Source: CAZMXS01 sp964570325 (lineage in GTDB: Bacteria; Verrucomicrobiota; Kiritimatiellia; CAIQIC01; CAZMXS01). From it: a DNA stretch of 23,873 bases. Shown piece after piece: positions 1-6,814 of the stretch. The notes beneath the pieces are model-generated. The model was not told the origin of the DNA. It saw only the letters and a program-made list of their open reading frames with translations, and did no database searches. Position numbers and translations under genes: made by a program. Position 1 is the stretch's first letter, and each line of letters starts with the position of its first letter. The DNA is taken from assembly GCA_964570325.1 (NCBI GenBank), contig CAZMXS010000075.1:1-23873 (forward strand), in the 5' to 3' direction.

Positions 1-166
1 CTACACCGATGCACCGGGACACCCCGCAGGGCCGCCGCTACACCGATGCACCGGGACACCCCGCAGGGCCGCCGCTACACCGATGCACCGGGACACCCCG
101 CAGGGCCGCCGCTACACCGATGCACCGGGACACCCCGCAGGGCCGCCGCTACACCGATGCACCGGG
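1..166. repeat. 37-bp tandem repeat array (4 full copies plus an 18-bp partial copy)
   Basis: Four identical head-to-tail copies of a 37-bp unit begin at 1, 38, 75 and 112 (unit start CTACACCGATGCACCGGG). A fifth copy breaks off after 18 bp at 166. The copies show no divergence and no spacers, so this is a minisatellite and not a CRISPR array. Because 37 is not a multiple of 3, all three frames are read through in turn, which gives open frames with a 37-residue period that have no start signal and no recognisable protein. The array touches the left edge, so its true length and whether it belongs to an upstream gene cannot be seen. Confidence 0.95.
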
Positions 167-292
167 GGCGCCGCACCGGATCAAGCGATGCGTCCTTCGC
201 GGGCCAAATGAAAGTGGTATCTGGCGTCGCCAACTACGGGAGATGGCATTGGGTTGGAGCTGTCCGTGGGCAAAGCGTCTGTATGCATTAGA

Positions 293-356
293 TATAATCT
301 GCAACCGCTCTCATTAAAAGAAATATGTTGATTTGGGAGCGGTGGCAGGCTATGGT
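293..356 (+). promoter_or_regulatory. candidate promoter(s) of the GH94 gene
   Basis: TTGATT at 328-333 and TATGGT at 351-356 are 17 bp apart and would start transcription near 363, about 26 nt before the ATG at 389. A perfect TATAAT also lies at 293-298, but no convincing -35 box precedes it. The stretch 167-327 between the repeat array and this promoter holds no gene I can support. Confidence 0.4.
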
Positions 357-388
357 GCGCGCCGAAATCGGATCAACGGAGGCATTTG

Positions 389-2785
389 ATGAGCAGGCTT
401 TTTGAGAACAAATATGGATTTTTTGATTCTGAAAACGGTGAGTATGTCATCACCCGGCCTGACACCCCGCGGCCTTGGTGCAATGTCATTGCCAATCCGG
501 TTTCCGGGTTCACGATCACTCAAGCCGGCAGCGGGTATTCCTGGCGCGACCATGCGCAGTTCAATCGCCTGACCCGTTGGGACCAGGATCTGACGCGCGA
601 TAATTGGGGGAAGTACATCTACATTCGCGATGACGACACCGCGCAGTTCTGGTCGCCGACGCCCAAACCGGCGGGCGAGGGACTCAAGGATTATGAGTGC
701 CGGCACGGGATGGGCTATACCACCATCTCCGGCAAATGTCGTGATATCCGCTCGAGCGTCACCTATTTTGCGGATGCGCAGGATCCGGTCGAGGTCTGGG
801 CGCTCACGCTGAAGAATGAATCCGCGAAGACGCGGCGCTTGAGCCTTTTCAGCTACCACGAGTGGTGTCTTGGCGTCGGGCCGGACACGCACCGCGAGTT
901 CGACAAGATATTCATCACGACGCGCTACGACGCTGCCAGCGGCGCATTTTTCGCGCAAAAGACGCGCTGGGCGCTCCCTGATCCGAGCGGCCGGCCGTGG
1001 GCGCGTCCCTATCCGTTCAACGGGTTCATCGCGATGATTCCGAAGCCGGTTTCTTTCGATAGCGACCAGCCGGCGTTTCTGGGCCAGCTCGGCGAACTGG
1101 CGGCGCCGAAGGCGGTGCGCGAAGGGAAACTTACCCGGCTGCAGGGGCGTTGGAATGACGGGATTGCGGCGCTGCAGGGCCGTGTCGAGCTTCGGCGCGG
1201 CGAGGCGAAGACCGTCCTGTTCTTGCTGGGCGCCACGCCCACCGAGGCGCAAGCCCGGGCCATCATCAAGCGCTATTCAAAGAAAGGCGCGGCTGACGCT
1301 GAATTGGCGAAGGTGAGCAGCATGTGGCGCGGCATGGTGGATCAACTCCGGGTGGAAACGCCGGACGAGTCGGTCAATCTGCTGGTCAACCAGTGGCTCC
1401 CGTACCAGGCGATTTCCTGCCGTATGTGGGGGCGCACGGCGTACTATCAGACCGGCGGCGCGTTCGGCTACCGCGACCAGCTTCAGGACAGCCTGGCGAC
1501 ACTGCCGCTGCGGCCCGAGCTGTGCCGTAACCACATCCGGCTCGCGGCCGCCCACCAATTCAGCGACGGCACGACATTTCACTGGTGGCACCCGATCACC
1601 GAGGATGGCGCGCGCAAGAAGAACAGCGATGACCTGCTATGGCTGCCATTCGTGACAATCCAATATGTGAAGGAAACGGGCGACTACGCTTTTCTCAAGG
1701 AAAGCGTGCCCTTCAAGGACAAGGGCCGGGATTCGATTCGCGGCCACTGTCGGGCGGCGATCGAGCAGGTGCTTTCGCGGCCGTGTCCGCGCGGCATCCC
1801 GACGATGGTCGAGGGCGATTGGAATGACGGGCTTTCGTGTATCGGCTTCGACGGCACTTCCGAGTCCATTTGGCTGGGCGCTTTTTTCTACGGCATTCTG
1901 ATCGAATGGGCGGAACTGCTGGAGCAAGTGGGGGACGCCGCAGCGCAAGCCGACCGCACGCGCTATCTGAAGGCGGCGCAGCAGATCAAGGATGCGATCA
2001 ACAAGTACGCCTGGGATGGCGACTGGTATATCCGGGCGACGTATGTCGGCGGGAAACTGGGTTCAAAGAAATGTAAAGTCGGCAAAATCTGGCTGAACGG
2101 CCAGACTTGGGCGCTGATGTACGGCCTGCCGTCGCCGGAGCGCAAGCAACGGATTTTGAAGTCGTTGAGCAAATATCTTTACCGCGAATACGGACCGTTG
2201 CTGTTTACCCCGGCGTTCAGCCGGCCGGACCCGCAGATTGGGCACTTGAGCCAGTATGCGCCGGGCTTGCGCGAGAATGGCGGACTTTACACCCACGCAG
2301 GCTGCTGGGCGATCATCGCCGAGGCGCTGGCGGGCGGGGATCCGGATCGCTGCTTCAATGTGTTCAACAGCTTCAACCCGGTTCGGCGCGGTAAAAATCC
2401 GGATCACTATCGGGCCGAGCCGTATGTCACCCCGGGCAACGTGGATGGGCCCGAGACACCGAATTTTGGGCGCGGCGGCTGGACGTGGTATTCCGGTTCG
2501 GCCGCGTGGATGTACCGCGCATTGACCGATTACCTGCTGGGCATCCGCGCCACGCATGCCGGCCTCAAGATCGAGCCGGTCATTCCGCGCGCGTGGAAGG
2601 GCTTCCAAGCGGTTCGCCGCTTCCGCGGCGCGAAATACCTCATTAGCGTGACGAACAAGGCCGGTCGGGCGGCGCGCAAGGTCATGGTCCATGTCAATGG
2701 TGAATTGCTTAATGGCACCGTGATCCCGCCGGCTAAAAAAGGCGCGACCGTTCGCGTGGATGTTGTGCTGGCGGCGGAGCGCTGA
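389..2785 (+). CDS. GH94 glycoside phosphorylase (cellobiose/chitobiose phosphorylase-like)
   Basis: This 798-residue protein should cleave a beta-linked disaccharide with phosphate, giving a sugar 1-phosphate and a free sugar and so saving ATP. The N-terminus carries the family signature YGFFD, EYVITRPDTPRPW and AGSGYSW. The middle has ECRHGMGYT, FSYHEWCL and YRDQLQDS. The (alpha/alpha)6 barrel holds EGDWNDG at residues 475-481, where the Asp of WND (D480) is the expected general acid. The C-terminal end shows GLKIEPVIP and RFRGAKY. Length matches GH94 enzymes of about 800 residues. An in-frame TTG at 386 precedes ATG 389. I chose ATG because GGAGG at 378-382 is 6 nt before it. There is no signal peptide, so the enzyme is cytoplasmic. 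Family membership is firm, but cellobiose, chitobiose or another substrate cannot be decided by eye. Confidence 0.93.
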   Translation: MSRLFENKYGFFDSENGEYVITRPDTPRPWCNVIANPVSGFTITQAGSGYSWRDHAQFNRLTRWDQDLTRDNWGKYIYIRDDDTAQFWSPTPKPAGEGLKDYECRHGMGYTTISGKCRDIRSSVTYFADAQDPVEVWALTLKNESAKTRRLSLFSYHEWCLGVGPDTHREFDKIFITTRYDAASGAFFAQKTRWALPDPSGRPWARPYPFNGFIAMIPKPVSFDSDQPAFLGQLGELAAPKAVREGKLTRLQGRWNDGIAALQGRVELRRGEAKTVLFLLGATPTEAQARAIIKRYSKKGAADAELAKVSSMWRGMVDQLRVETPDESVNLLVNQWLPYQAISCRMWGRTAYYQTGGAFGYRDQLQDSLATLPLRPELCRNHIRLAAAHQFSDGTTFHWWHPITEDGARKKNSDDLLWLPFVTIQYVKETGDYAFLKESVPFKDKGRDSIRGHCRAAIEQVLSRPCPRGIPTMVEGDWNDGLSCIGFDGTSESIWLGAFFYGILIEWAELLEQVGDAAAQADRTRYLKAAQQIKDAINKYAWDGDWYIRATYVGGKLGSKKCKVGKIWLNGQTWALMYGLPSPERKQRILKSLSKYLYREYGPLLFTPAFSRPDPQIGHLSQYAPGLRENGGLYTHAGCWAIIAEALAGGDPDRCFNVFNSFNPVRRGKNPDHYRAEPYVTPGNVDGPETPNFGRGGWTWYSGSAAWMYRALTDYLLGIRATHAGLKIEPVIPRAWKGFQAVRRFRGAKYLISVTNKAGRAARKVMVHVNGELLNGTVIPPAKKGATVRVDVVLAAER

Positions 2786-2812
2786 CGCGCAAATGGCGGA
2801 ACCACATCGGGG

Positions 2813-3778
2813 ATGATGAAAACGCTTTGGCGCAGTATTTTCCTGGCGGTTGTTTTGGGTTTGATGGCTGCGCCCCGAGGCGGGGCATGGGGGCCTGAAG
2901 GGCACGAGATTGTGGCGGAGCTGGCTCTTTTTTATCTTACCCCCGTTGCCCGCGATGCGTTGGATGATATCTTGGGCCCATACAAGATCAGCGATTACGA
3001 CGTGGCTTGTTGGCCGGATATCATCCGCGGCACCAAGGAATACGCCGCCCAATATCCGTTCAACGGCGACTGGCACTACATTGACTTCGATGTGGGCTTG
3101 AAGTACGACGATAACTTCAATCTTCAGCCCTCCACCAACGGGCAGGATGTGGTCAGTCAAATCATCCGCTGGCGCGATGAACTTGCCGCCGGCGGGTTGC
3201 AAGGCGAGTCGCGTCTGGACGCATTGCGGTTCCTGGTTCATTTTATCGCGGATCTGCACCAACCGCTGCATTGCGCTTACCGTTACGGCGATATGGGCGG
3301 GAATATGGTGCCGGTCAATTCGTTTCACGGAAGGCATTATTCATTCAATCCGGGCGATCCTATGGATTATCCTCCCAGCCTGCACAGCACCTGGGACGAA
3401 TATCTGGTCCGCGAACTGGTTGCCGATCAAAAGACGAAAAAGGTTGCCCGGATGCTCCATCGGGAAATCACCCCCGATCAGGCGCGCGGCTGGATGCATG
3501 ACGATGTCTTGAAATGGGCCGTCGAAAGTTACTGGCTGGCCCGCAAGCAAGCCTACCGCTGGACTGATGGGGAGTCGTTGCCTTTCAAATGGGCTCGCCC
3601 TGGCATTGATCTGACGGGCGCTAATTATATTGATTCGCACTTGCCCATCGTGCGCGAGCAGCTCAAAAAGGCGGGTGTGCGTCTGGCCCACATGTTGAAT
3701 CTGGCTCTCGATCCCGACTACCGCGCGGCCGCGGCGCGGCCCGCATCGCCGCCGTTGCCTCAAGGCGGTGGAAATTGA
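2813..3778 (+). CDS. secreted S1/P1-type zinc nuclease
   Basis: This is a secreted single-strand-specific nuclease / 3'-nucleotidase of the S1/P1 (phospholipase C-like) family, which uses a trinuclear zinc site. A signal peptide (residues 1-25) ends just before WGPEGH, so Trp26 would become the mature N-terminus, as the family needs because that residue's amino group binds zinc. The other expected ligands are in register: H31, D69 in CWPD, H88 in WHYIDF, H143 and D147 in HFIADLHQPLH, H153, and H191/D195 in LHSTWDE. All nine ligands appear present, so activity is likely. The start is ATG 2813 or the adjacent ATG 2816, and no strong Shine-Dalgarno is visible. The gene follows the GH94 gene by 27 nt and may be co-transcribed with it. 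It could serve nucleic-acid scavenging in the periplasm or outside the cell. Confidence 0.93.
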   Translation: MMKTLWRSIFLAVVLGLMAAPRGGAWGPEGHEIVAELALFYLTPVARDALDDILGPYKISDYDVACWPDIIRGTKEYAAQYPFNGDWHYIDFDVGLKYDDNFNLQPSTNGQDVVSQIIRWRDELAAGGLQGESRLDALRFLVHFIADLHQPLHCAYRYGDMGGNMVPVNSFHGRHYSFNPGDPMDYPPSLHSTWDEYLVRELVADQKTKKVARMLHREITPDQARGWMHDDVLKWAVESYWLARKQAYRWTDGESLPFKWARPGIDLTGANYIDSHLPIVREQLKKAGVRLAHMLNLALDPDYRAAAARPASPPLPQGGGN

Positions 3779-3832
3779 TTGAGAGGGCGCGAAGCGGCTG
3801 CTGGTGTGGTTCTTTCCGCGCTTGCTTTTGAT

Positions 3833-3883
3833 TTGCCTTCCCGGTCTTTCCTGTTACTTTACACCGCGCGTTTACCTGATAAT
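3833..3883 (+). promoter_or_regulatory. weak candidate promoter of the OmpA-like gene
   Basis: TTGCCT (3833-3838) lies 16 bp before TACTTT (3855-3860), and GATAAT (3878-3883) is a second possible -10 about 30 nt before the ATG. The AT-rich stretch between the nuclease gene and the ATG at 3914 makes independent transcription plausible. No single pair is compelling. Confidence 0.25.
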
Positions 3884-3913
3884 CTTTAAGCGCTTTTTTA
3901 AGGAGAGACAGCA

Positions 3914-5293
3914 ATGCGGAAATTCTGGAGCCTGTTGGTCGGTTTGCCTTTCATTCTGGCCTTGGCATTGCCCGTTGTCGCCGCGGACTCAACGGCGGTT
4001 TCCCCGCAGGACCGCGACCTGTTCGGCGAGCATCCCTGGACCTTGAGCCTTGGCGCCGGCGCGGTCAGCCGCGAGGGCGATGAGCCGGTCAAGGACGGTC
4101 CGATTATCTCATTCAAACTCGGCTATGACTTTTCCCCGCGCTGGCAGTTTGAGTGGGATGTCAACTATATGCCGATCCTTTATCACCGCACATTTGACTA
4201 CAATAAATTTGAGATCAGCAATAACACCTGGGGTATTCGTTCGGGCTTCGATGTCCTGTTCCACCTGCGCACGATTCCGAATCTGCGTTTTGATCCGTAC
4301 CTGGCGGCGGGCTTGGGCTTGACGGTCTACGGCGAGGATTTGGGCGATGGCCACGTGGTGCCGTCCATTCCCCTCGGACTGGGACTGTTCTATCACTTCA
4401 ACGACGAATGGGCGATCCGCGCGGACGGGCGCTGGGAGCTGATTTCGATCGAACTGGATCGGATGACGTCCGAGCACCACCTCATCGGCAGCGCCTCGGT
4501 TTGCTACCGTTTCGGCGCGCGCGTGCCGCCCCAGTATGGCGTCTCCGGCGGCGGGATTGACAGCGACGGCGACGGCTTGCTCGATACCGAGGAAGTACAG
4601 ATCGGCACCGATCCATACGATCCCGACACGGACAAGGACGGGCTTTCCGACGGTGAGGAAGTCAAGGGCACCACCGGCTACAAGACCGACCCGCTTAACG
4701 CCGACACGGATTACGACGGGCTCAAGGACGGGGCTGAAGTGCTGACCTACAAGACCAATCCGCTGGAGCGCGACACGGACAAGGGTGGGGTGGCGGACGG
4801 TCACGAGGTAATCGAGGACAACACCGATCCGCTGAACCCGGCCGATGACCTCCAGCTTTTCACGCTGAACATTGAGTTTGATTACGACAAGGCGGAACTC
4901 AAGCCGATCTATTTCGAGCAGTTGGATGTGGTGATCAAAGTGCTGCAACGCGATCCGGGCGCAACCGCCCGCGTTGAGGGCCATGCCGACAAGCGCAAGA
5001 CGTCCGTCCGGTCTTACAATCTCCGACTGTCCGAACGGCGCGCCCGATCTGTGGTGGATTACCTGGTCGAGGTGGGCGGCATTGAGCGTACTCGTCTGAC
5101 CTACAAAGGTTATGGTTTCGACCGGCCGGTGGCGCCGAATGATACCGAGGAAAACATGCAGAAAAACCGGCGCACGGAAGTCTATATCCGGCGCAGTGGC
5201 GAACCCGAGCCGACTCAACCCGCGCTGAAGATTGACAATCCGGTGGACAGTGTGGGGCAGCCCGGCGCAGCCCAGCCGGCGGCCAAGCCATAA
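3914..5293 (+). CDS. OmpA-family outer-membrane protein with thrombospondin type 3 calcium repeats
   Basis: This 459-residue protein has three parts. A signal peptide ends near residue 24 (VVAA). An N-terminal beta-barrel-like domain (about 40-202) is rich in alternating aromatic strands and ends in CYRF. A calcium-binding TSP3 stalk (about 215-312) has repeated DSDGDGLLD, DTDKDGLSDGEE, DTDYDGLKDG and DTDKGGVADG motifs. The C-terminal OmpA domain (about 315-428) has VEGHADKR, LSERRARSVVDYL and QKNRRTEVYI, including the Asp and Arg that bind diaminopimelate in peptidoglycan. It should span the outer membrane and anchor it to the cell wall, which supports a diderm envelope with peptidoglycan. 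AAGGAGA at 3900-3906 fixes the start at 3914. The tail is rich in Pro, Ala and Gln. A ligand or transport role is not evident. Confidence 0.92.
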   Translation: MRKFWSLLVGLPFILALALPVVAADSTAVSPQDRDLFGEHPWTLSLGAGAVSREGDEPVKDGPIISFKLGYDFSPRWQFEWDVNYMPILYHRTFDYNKFEISNNTWGIRSGFDVLFHLRTIPNLRFDPYLAAGLGLTVYGEDLGDGHVVPSIPLGLGLFYHFNDEWAIRADGRWELISIELDRMTSEHHLIGSASVCYRFGARVPPQYGVSGGGIDSDGDGLLDTEEVQIGTDPYDPDTDKDGLSDGEEVKGTTGYKTDPLNADTDYDGLKDGAEVLTYKTNPLERDTDKGGVADGHEVIEDNTDPLNPADDLQLFTLNIEFDYDKAELKPIYFEQLDVVIKVLQRDPGATARVEGHADKRKTSVRSYNLRLSERRARSVVDYLVEVGGIERTRLTYKGYGFDRPVAPNDTEENMQKNRRTEVYIRRSGEPEPTQPALKIDNPVDSVGQPGAAQPAAKP

Positions 5294-5312
5294 ATGGCGT
5301 TGGGGCGGCGGC

Positions 5313-5564
5313 ATGCCGATTCGCGAATATATCTGCGCCGACGCGGCGCGCGCCTGCGCGCACTGCCGCGTTCAATTTGAACAAGCGGAGTCCATCCGGG
5401 CGCCTGTGCTGACGGCGTGTCCGTTTTGCGGCGCGCCGGTGCGGCGGGTCTATTCGGCGCCGGGAATCGGCCCCAGTCGTTCCGGTTTCGATCAGCGTGC
5501 CAAGTCGGCGGGCTTTCACAAGTTGAAACGGATCAGCCGCGGCGAATACGAAAAACAGTATTGA
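5313..5564 (+). CDS. FmdB-like small zinc-ribbon protein
   Basis: This 83-residue protein starts MPIREY, as FmdB-family regulators typically start MPIYEY. It has two CxxC pairs (C15/C18 and C36/C39) that can bind one zinc. The ACAHCRVQFE stretch matches the FmdB subgroup with an extended first knuckle. The frame is open further upstream, but ATG 5313 gives the family's usual N-terminus. A weak GGGGCGG precedes it. It begins 19 nt after the OmpA-like gene and may be its operon partner. The family's exact role is unsettled (putative regulator); FmdB was named from a formamidase operon, and nothing here suggests that pathway. Confidence 0.8.
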   Translation: MPIREYICADAARACAHCRVQFEQAESIRAPVLTACPFCGAPVRRVYSAPGIGPSRSGFDQRAKSAGFHKLKRISRGEYEKQY

Positions 5565-5606
5565 TCGCTATTTTTTATCGTTTCTTTTTGCGTATTTTGC
5601 CCTTAT

Positions 5607-5618
5607 TAAAATACTGTC
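5607..5618 (+). promoter_or_regulatory. -10 box placed for a leaderless transcript
   Basis: TAAAAT at 5607-5612 is five of six with the consensus and ends 6 nt before the ATG at 5619, so the predicted first base of the RNA is the A of the start codon. No Shine-Dalgarno precedes this ATG. The -35 region is a T-rich run without a clear TTGACA. Confidence 0.35.
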
Positions 5619-6122
5619 ATGCGCGATGCTTGTTACTGGATTGACCGGCTGGGGCTGCAGCGCCATCCGGAGGGCGGATGGTATGGGGAAGTTTATCGCG
5701 CGACCGAGCCGATTCTGCCCGCAGGTCTGCCGCCCCGTTACGAGGGGCCGCGCGCGGCCGGCACGGCCATTTATTTCATGCTGGCCGGCGAGGATTTTTC
5801 GGCGTTTCACCGGTTGCAGTCGGATGAAATCTGGCATTTCTACGCCGGCTGTTCGCTGACCATTCACCGTATTGACCCGCAAGGCGTGGCGACGCAGGCG
5901 GTTCTCGGGCCGGATGCGGAGCGCGGGCAGCAATTCCAGGTGGTCATCCCGCATGGGTATTGGTTTGCCGCGGTGTTGGATACGCCCGGCGCCTATTGCT
6001 TGATGGGCTGCACGGTCGCGCCGGGCTTTGATTTCCGCGATTTTGAACTGGGTGCGCGCGATGTCTTGGTCCGGCAGTTTCCGCAGCATGCGGACCTGAT
6101 CCGGCAGTTAACCCGCAAATAG
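5619..6122 (+). CDS. DUF985 / Cupin_5 family protein
   Basis: This 167-residue single-domain cupin matches the DUF985 family along its length: HPEGGWYGEVYR near the N-terminus, GTAIYFML, then FHRLQSDEIWHFYAG, VVIPHGYWFAA, and GCTVAPGFDFRDFEL near the C-terminus. His and Glu residues in HRLQSDEIWHF could bind a metal. The substrate of this family is unknown; related cupins bind sugars or metals. The gene has no Shine-Dalgarno, and a good -10 box sits 6 nt before the ATG, so it may be translated from a leaderless message. The next gene follows 57 nt later on the same strand. Confidence 0.9.
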   Translation: MRDACYWIDRLGLQRHPEGGWYGEVYRATEPILPAGLPPRYEGPRAAGTAIYFMLAGEDFSAFHRLQSDEIWHFYAGCSLTIHRIDPQGVATQAVLGPDAERGQQFQVVIPHGYWFAAVLDTPGAYCLMGCTVAPGFDFRDFELGARDVLVRQFPQHADLIRQLTRK

Positions 6123-6179
6123 AAGGCGCCGATGAAGGCCGGAGCTTGTCCCGGGCGCTCCGATAGAAGGAGAAAGATC

Positions 6180-6692
6180 ATGGATACGCTTGAAGCCATT
6201 CTCACTCGCCGCAGTGTGCGGTCTTTCACTGACCGGATGGTGCCGGACGACGTGCTGAAGAAGATTCTGGAAGCCGCGATGTTTGCCCCTTCCGCCGGGA
6301 ATCAGCAACCCTGGCAGTATGTCGTCGTCACCGACCGCAAACTGCTGGAGAAACTGGCAGTCGTTAGTCCCAATTCCGCGCCGGCCGCGAAAGCACCGCT
6401 GGCCATGCTGGTTTGCGCGGATATGTCTCTGGAAAAACATCCGGGATACTGGGTGATTGATTGTTCGGCCGCCATCCAGAATATGCTGCTGGCGGCGCAC
6501 GCGCTGGGCCTGGGTGGGGTTTGGTGCGGTATCTATCCGGCGGAAGATCGCATGGATGGCTGCCGGCGGCTATTCAAACTACCCAAGGAAGTGGTGCCGC
6601 ATTCGCTGATTCCGCTGGGCTATCCCGCCGCACCGCTGCCGCCGCCGCCCCAGCGCTATGACGCTTCCCGAGTGCATCGCAACGGATATTGA
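6180..6692 (+). CDS. nitroreductase-family FMN oxidoreductase
   Basis: This 170-residue protein of the nitroreductase fold uses FMN and probably NAD(P)H and acts as a dimer in the cytoplasm. Visible landmarks are TRRSVRSF at the N-terminus (FMN phosphate contact), APSAGNQQPWQYVVV, the central helix AIQNMLLAAHALGLGGVWCG, and IPLGYPA near the end. It is short for the family and lacks extra C-terminal extensions. ATG 6180 is preferred over the in-frame ATG at 6132, because AGAAGGAGA at 6165-6173 lies at ideal distance and the conserved domain begins immediately after. The natural substrate (quinone, nitro compound, enal or other) cannot be inferred. Confidence 0.92.
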   Translation: MDTLEAILTRRSVRSFTDRMVPDDVLKKILEAAMFAPSAGNQQPWQYVVVTDRKLLEKLAVVSPNSAPAAKAPLAMLVCADMSLEKHPGYWVIDCSAAIQNMLLAAHALGLGGVWCGIYPAEDRMDGCRRLFKLPKEVVPHSLIPLGYPAAPLPPPPQRYDASRVHRNGY

Positions 6693-6783
6693 TTCCACTT
6701 CTTAATCCGGACGCTTGCGCTATTTACTCTCTACTCCTCCTGTCTGGCATGACAGAGTGAAAGCAAGCTGACAGGGCAAAAGT

Positions 6784-6803
6784 GCGCAGAGGTTCACCTG
6801 CGC
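6784..6803. terminator. inverted repeat between convergent genes (possible terminator)
   Basis: GCGC and AGGT at 6784-6793 are mirrored by ACCT and GCGC at 6796-6803, giving a GC-rich hairpin between the ends of the nitroreductase and beta-helix genes. It lacks a T-run on either side, so an intrinsic terminator is uncertain. Confidence 0.25.
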
Positions 6804-6814
6804 CGGCCAGGTTC

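Noticed and set aside
1..166. CRISPR array
   Set aside because: The copies are directly adjacent with no spacers, and no cas gene is present.
1..317. Open frames over the tandem repeat as a repeat protein
   Set aside because: The repeat unit shifts frame, so every frame is open by periodicity; there is no ribosome-binding site and no coherent domain after the repeat.
2793..2816. Seven-codon frame ending in TGATG before the nuclease gene, like the beta-helix leader
   Set aside because: It has no Shine-Dalgarno at a proper distance, so the overlap is probably chance.
2063..3337. Long minus-strand frame of 424 codons opposite the GH94 and nuclease genes
   Set aside because: It is Arg/Pro-rich with no motifs and overlaps two genes with strong family matches; long antisense frames are expected at this GC content.
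4109..5314. Long minus-strand frame opposite the OmpA-like gene
   Set aside because: The plus-strand frame has signal peptide, TSP3 and OmpA motifs; the antisense frame shows none.
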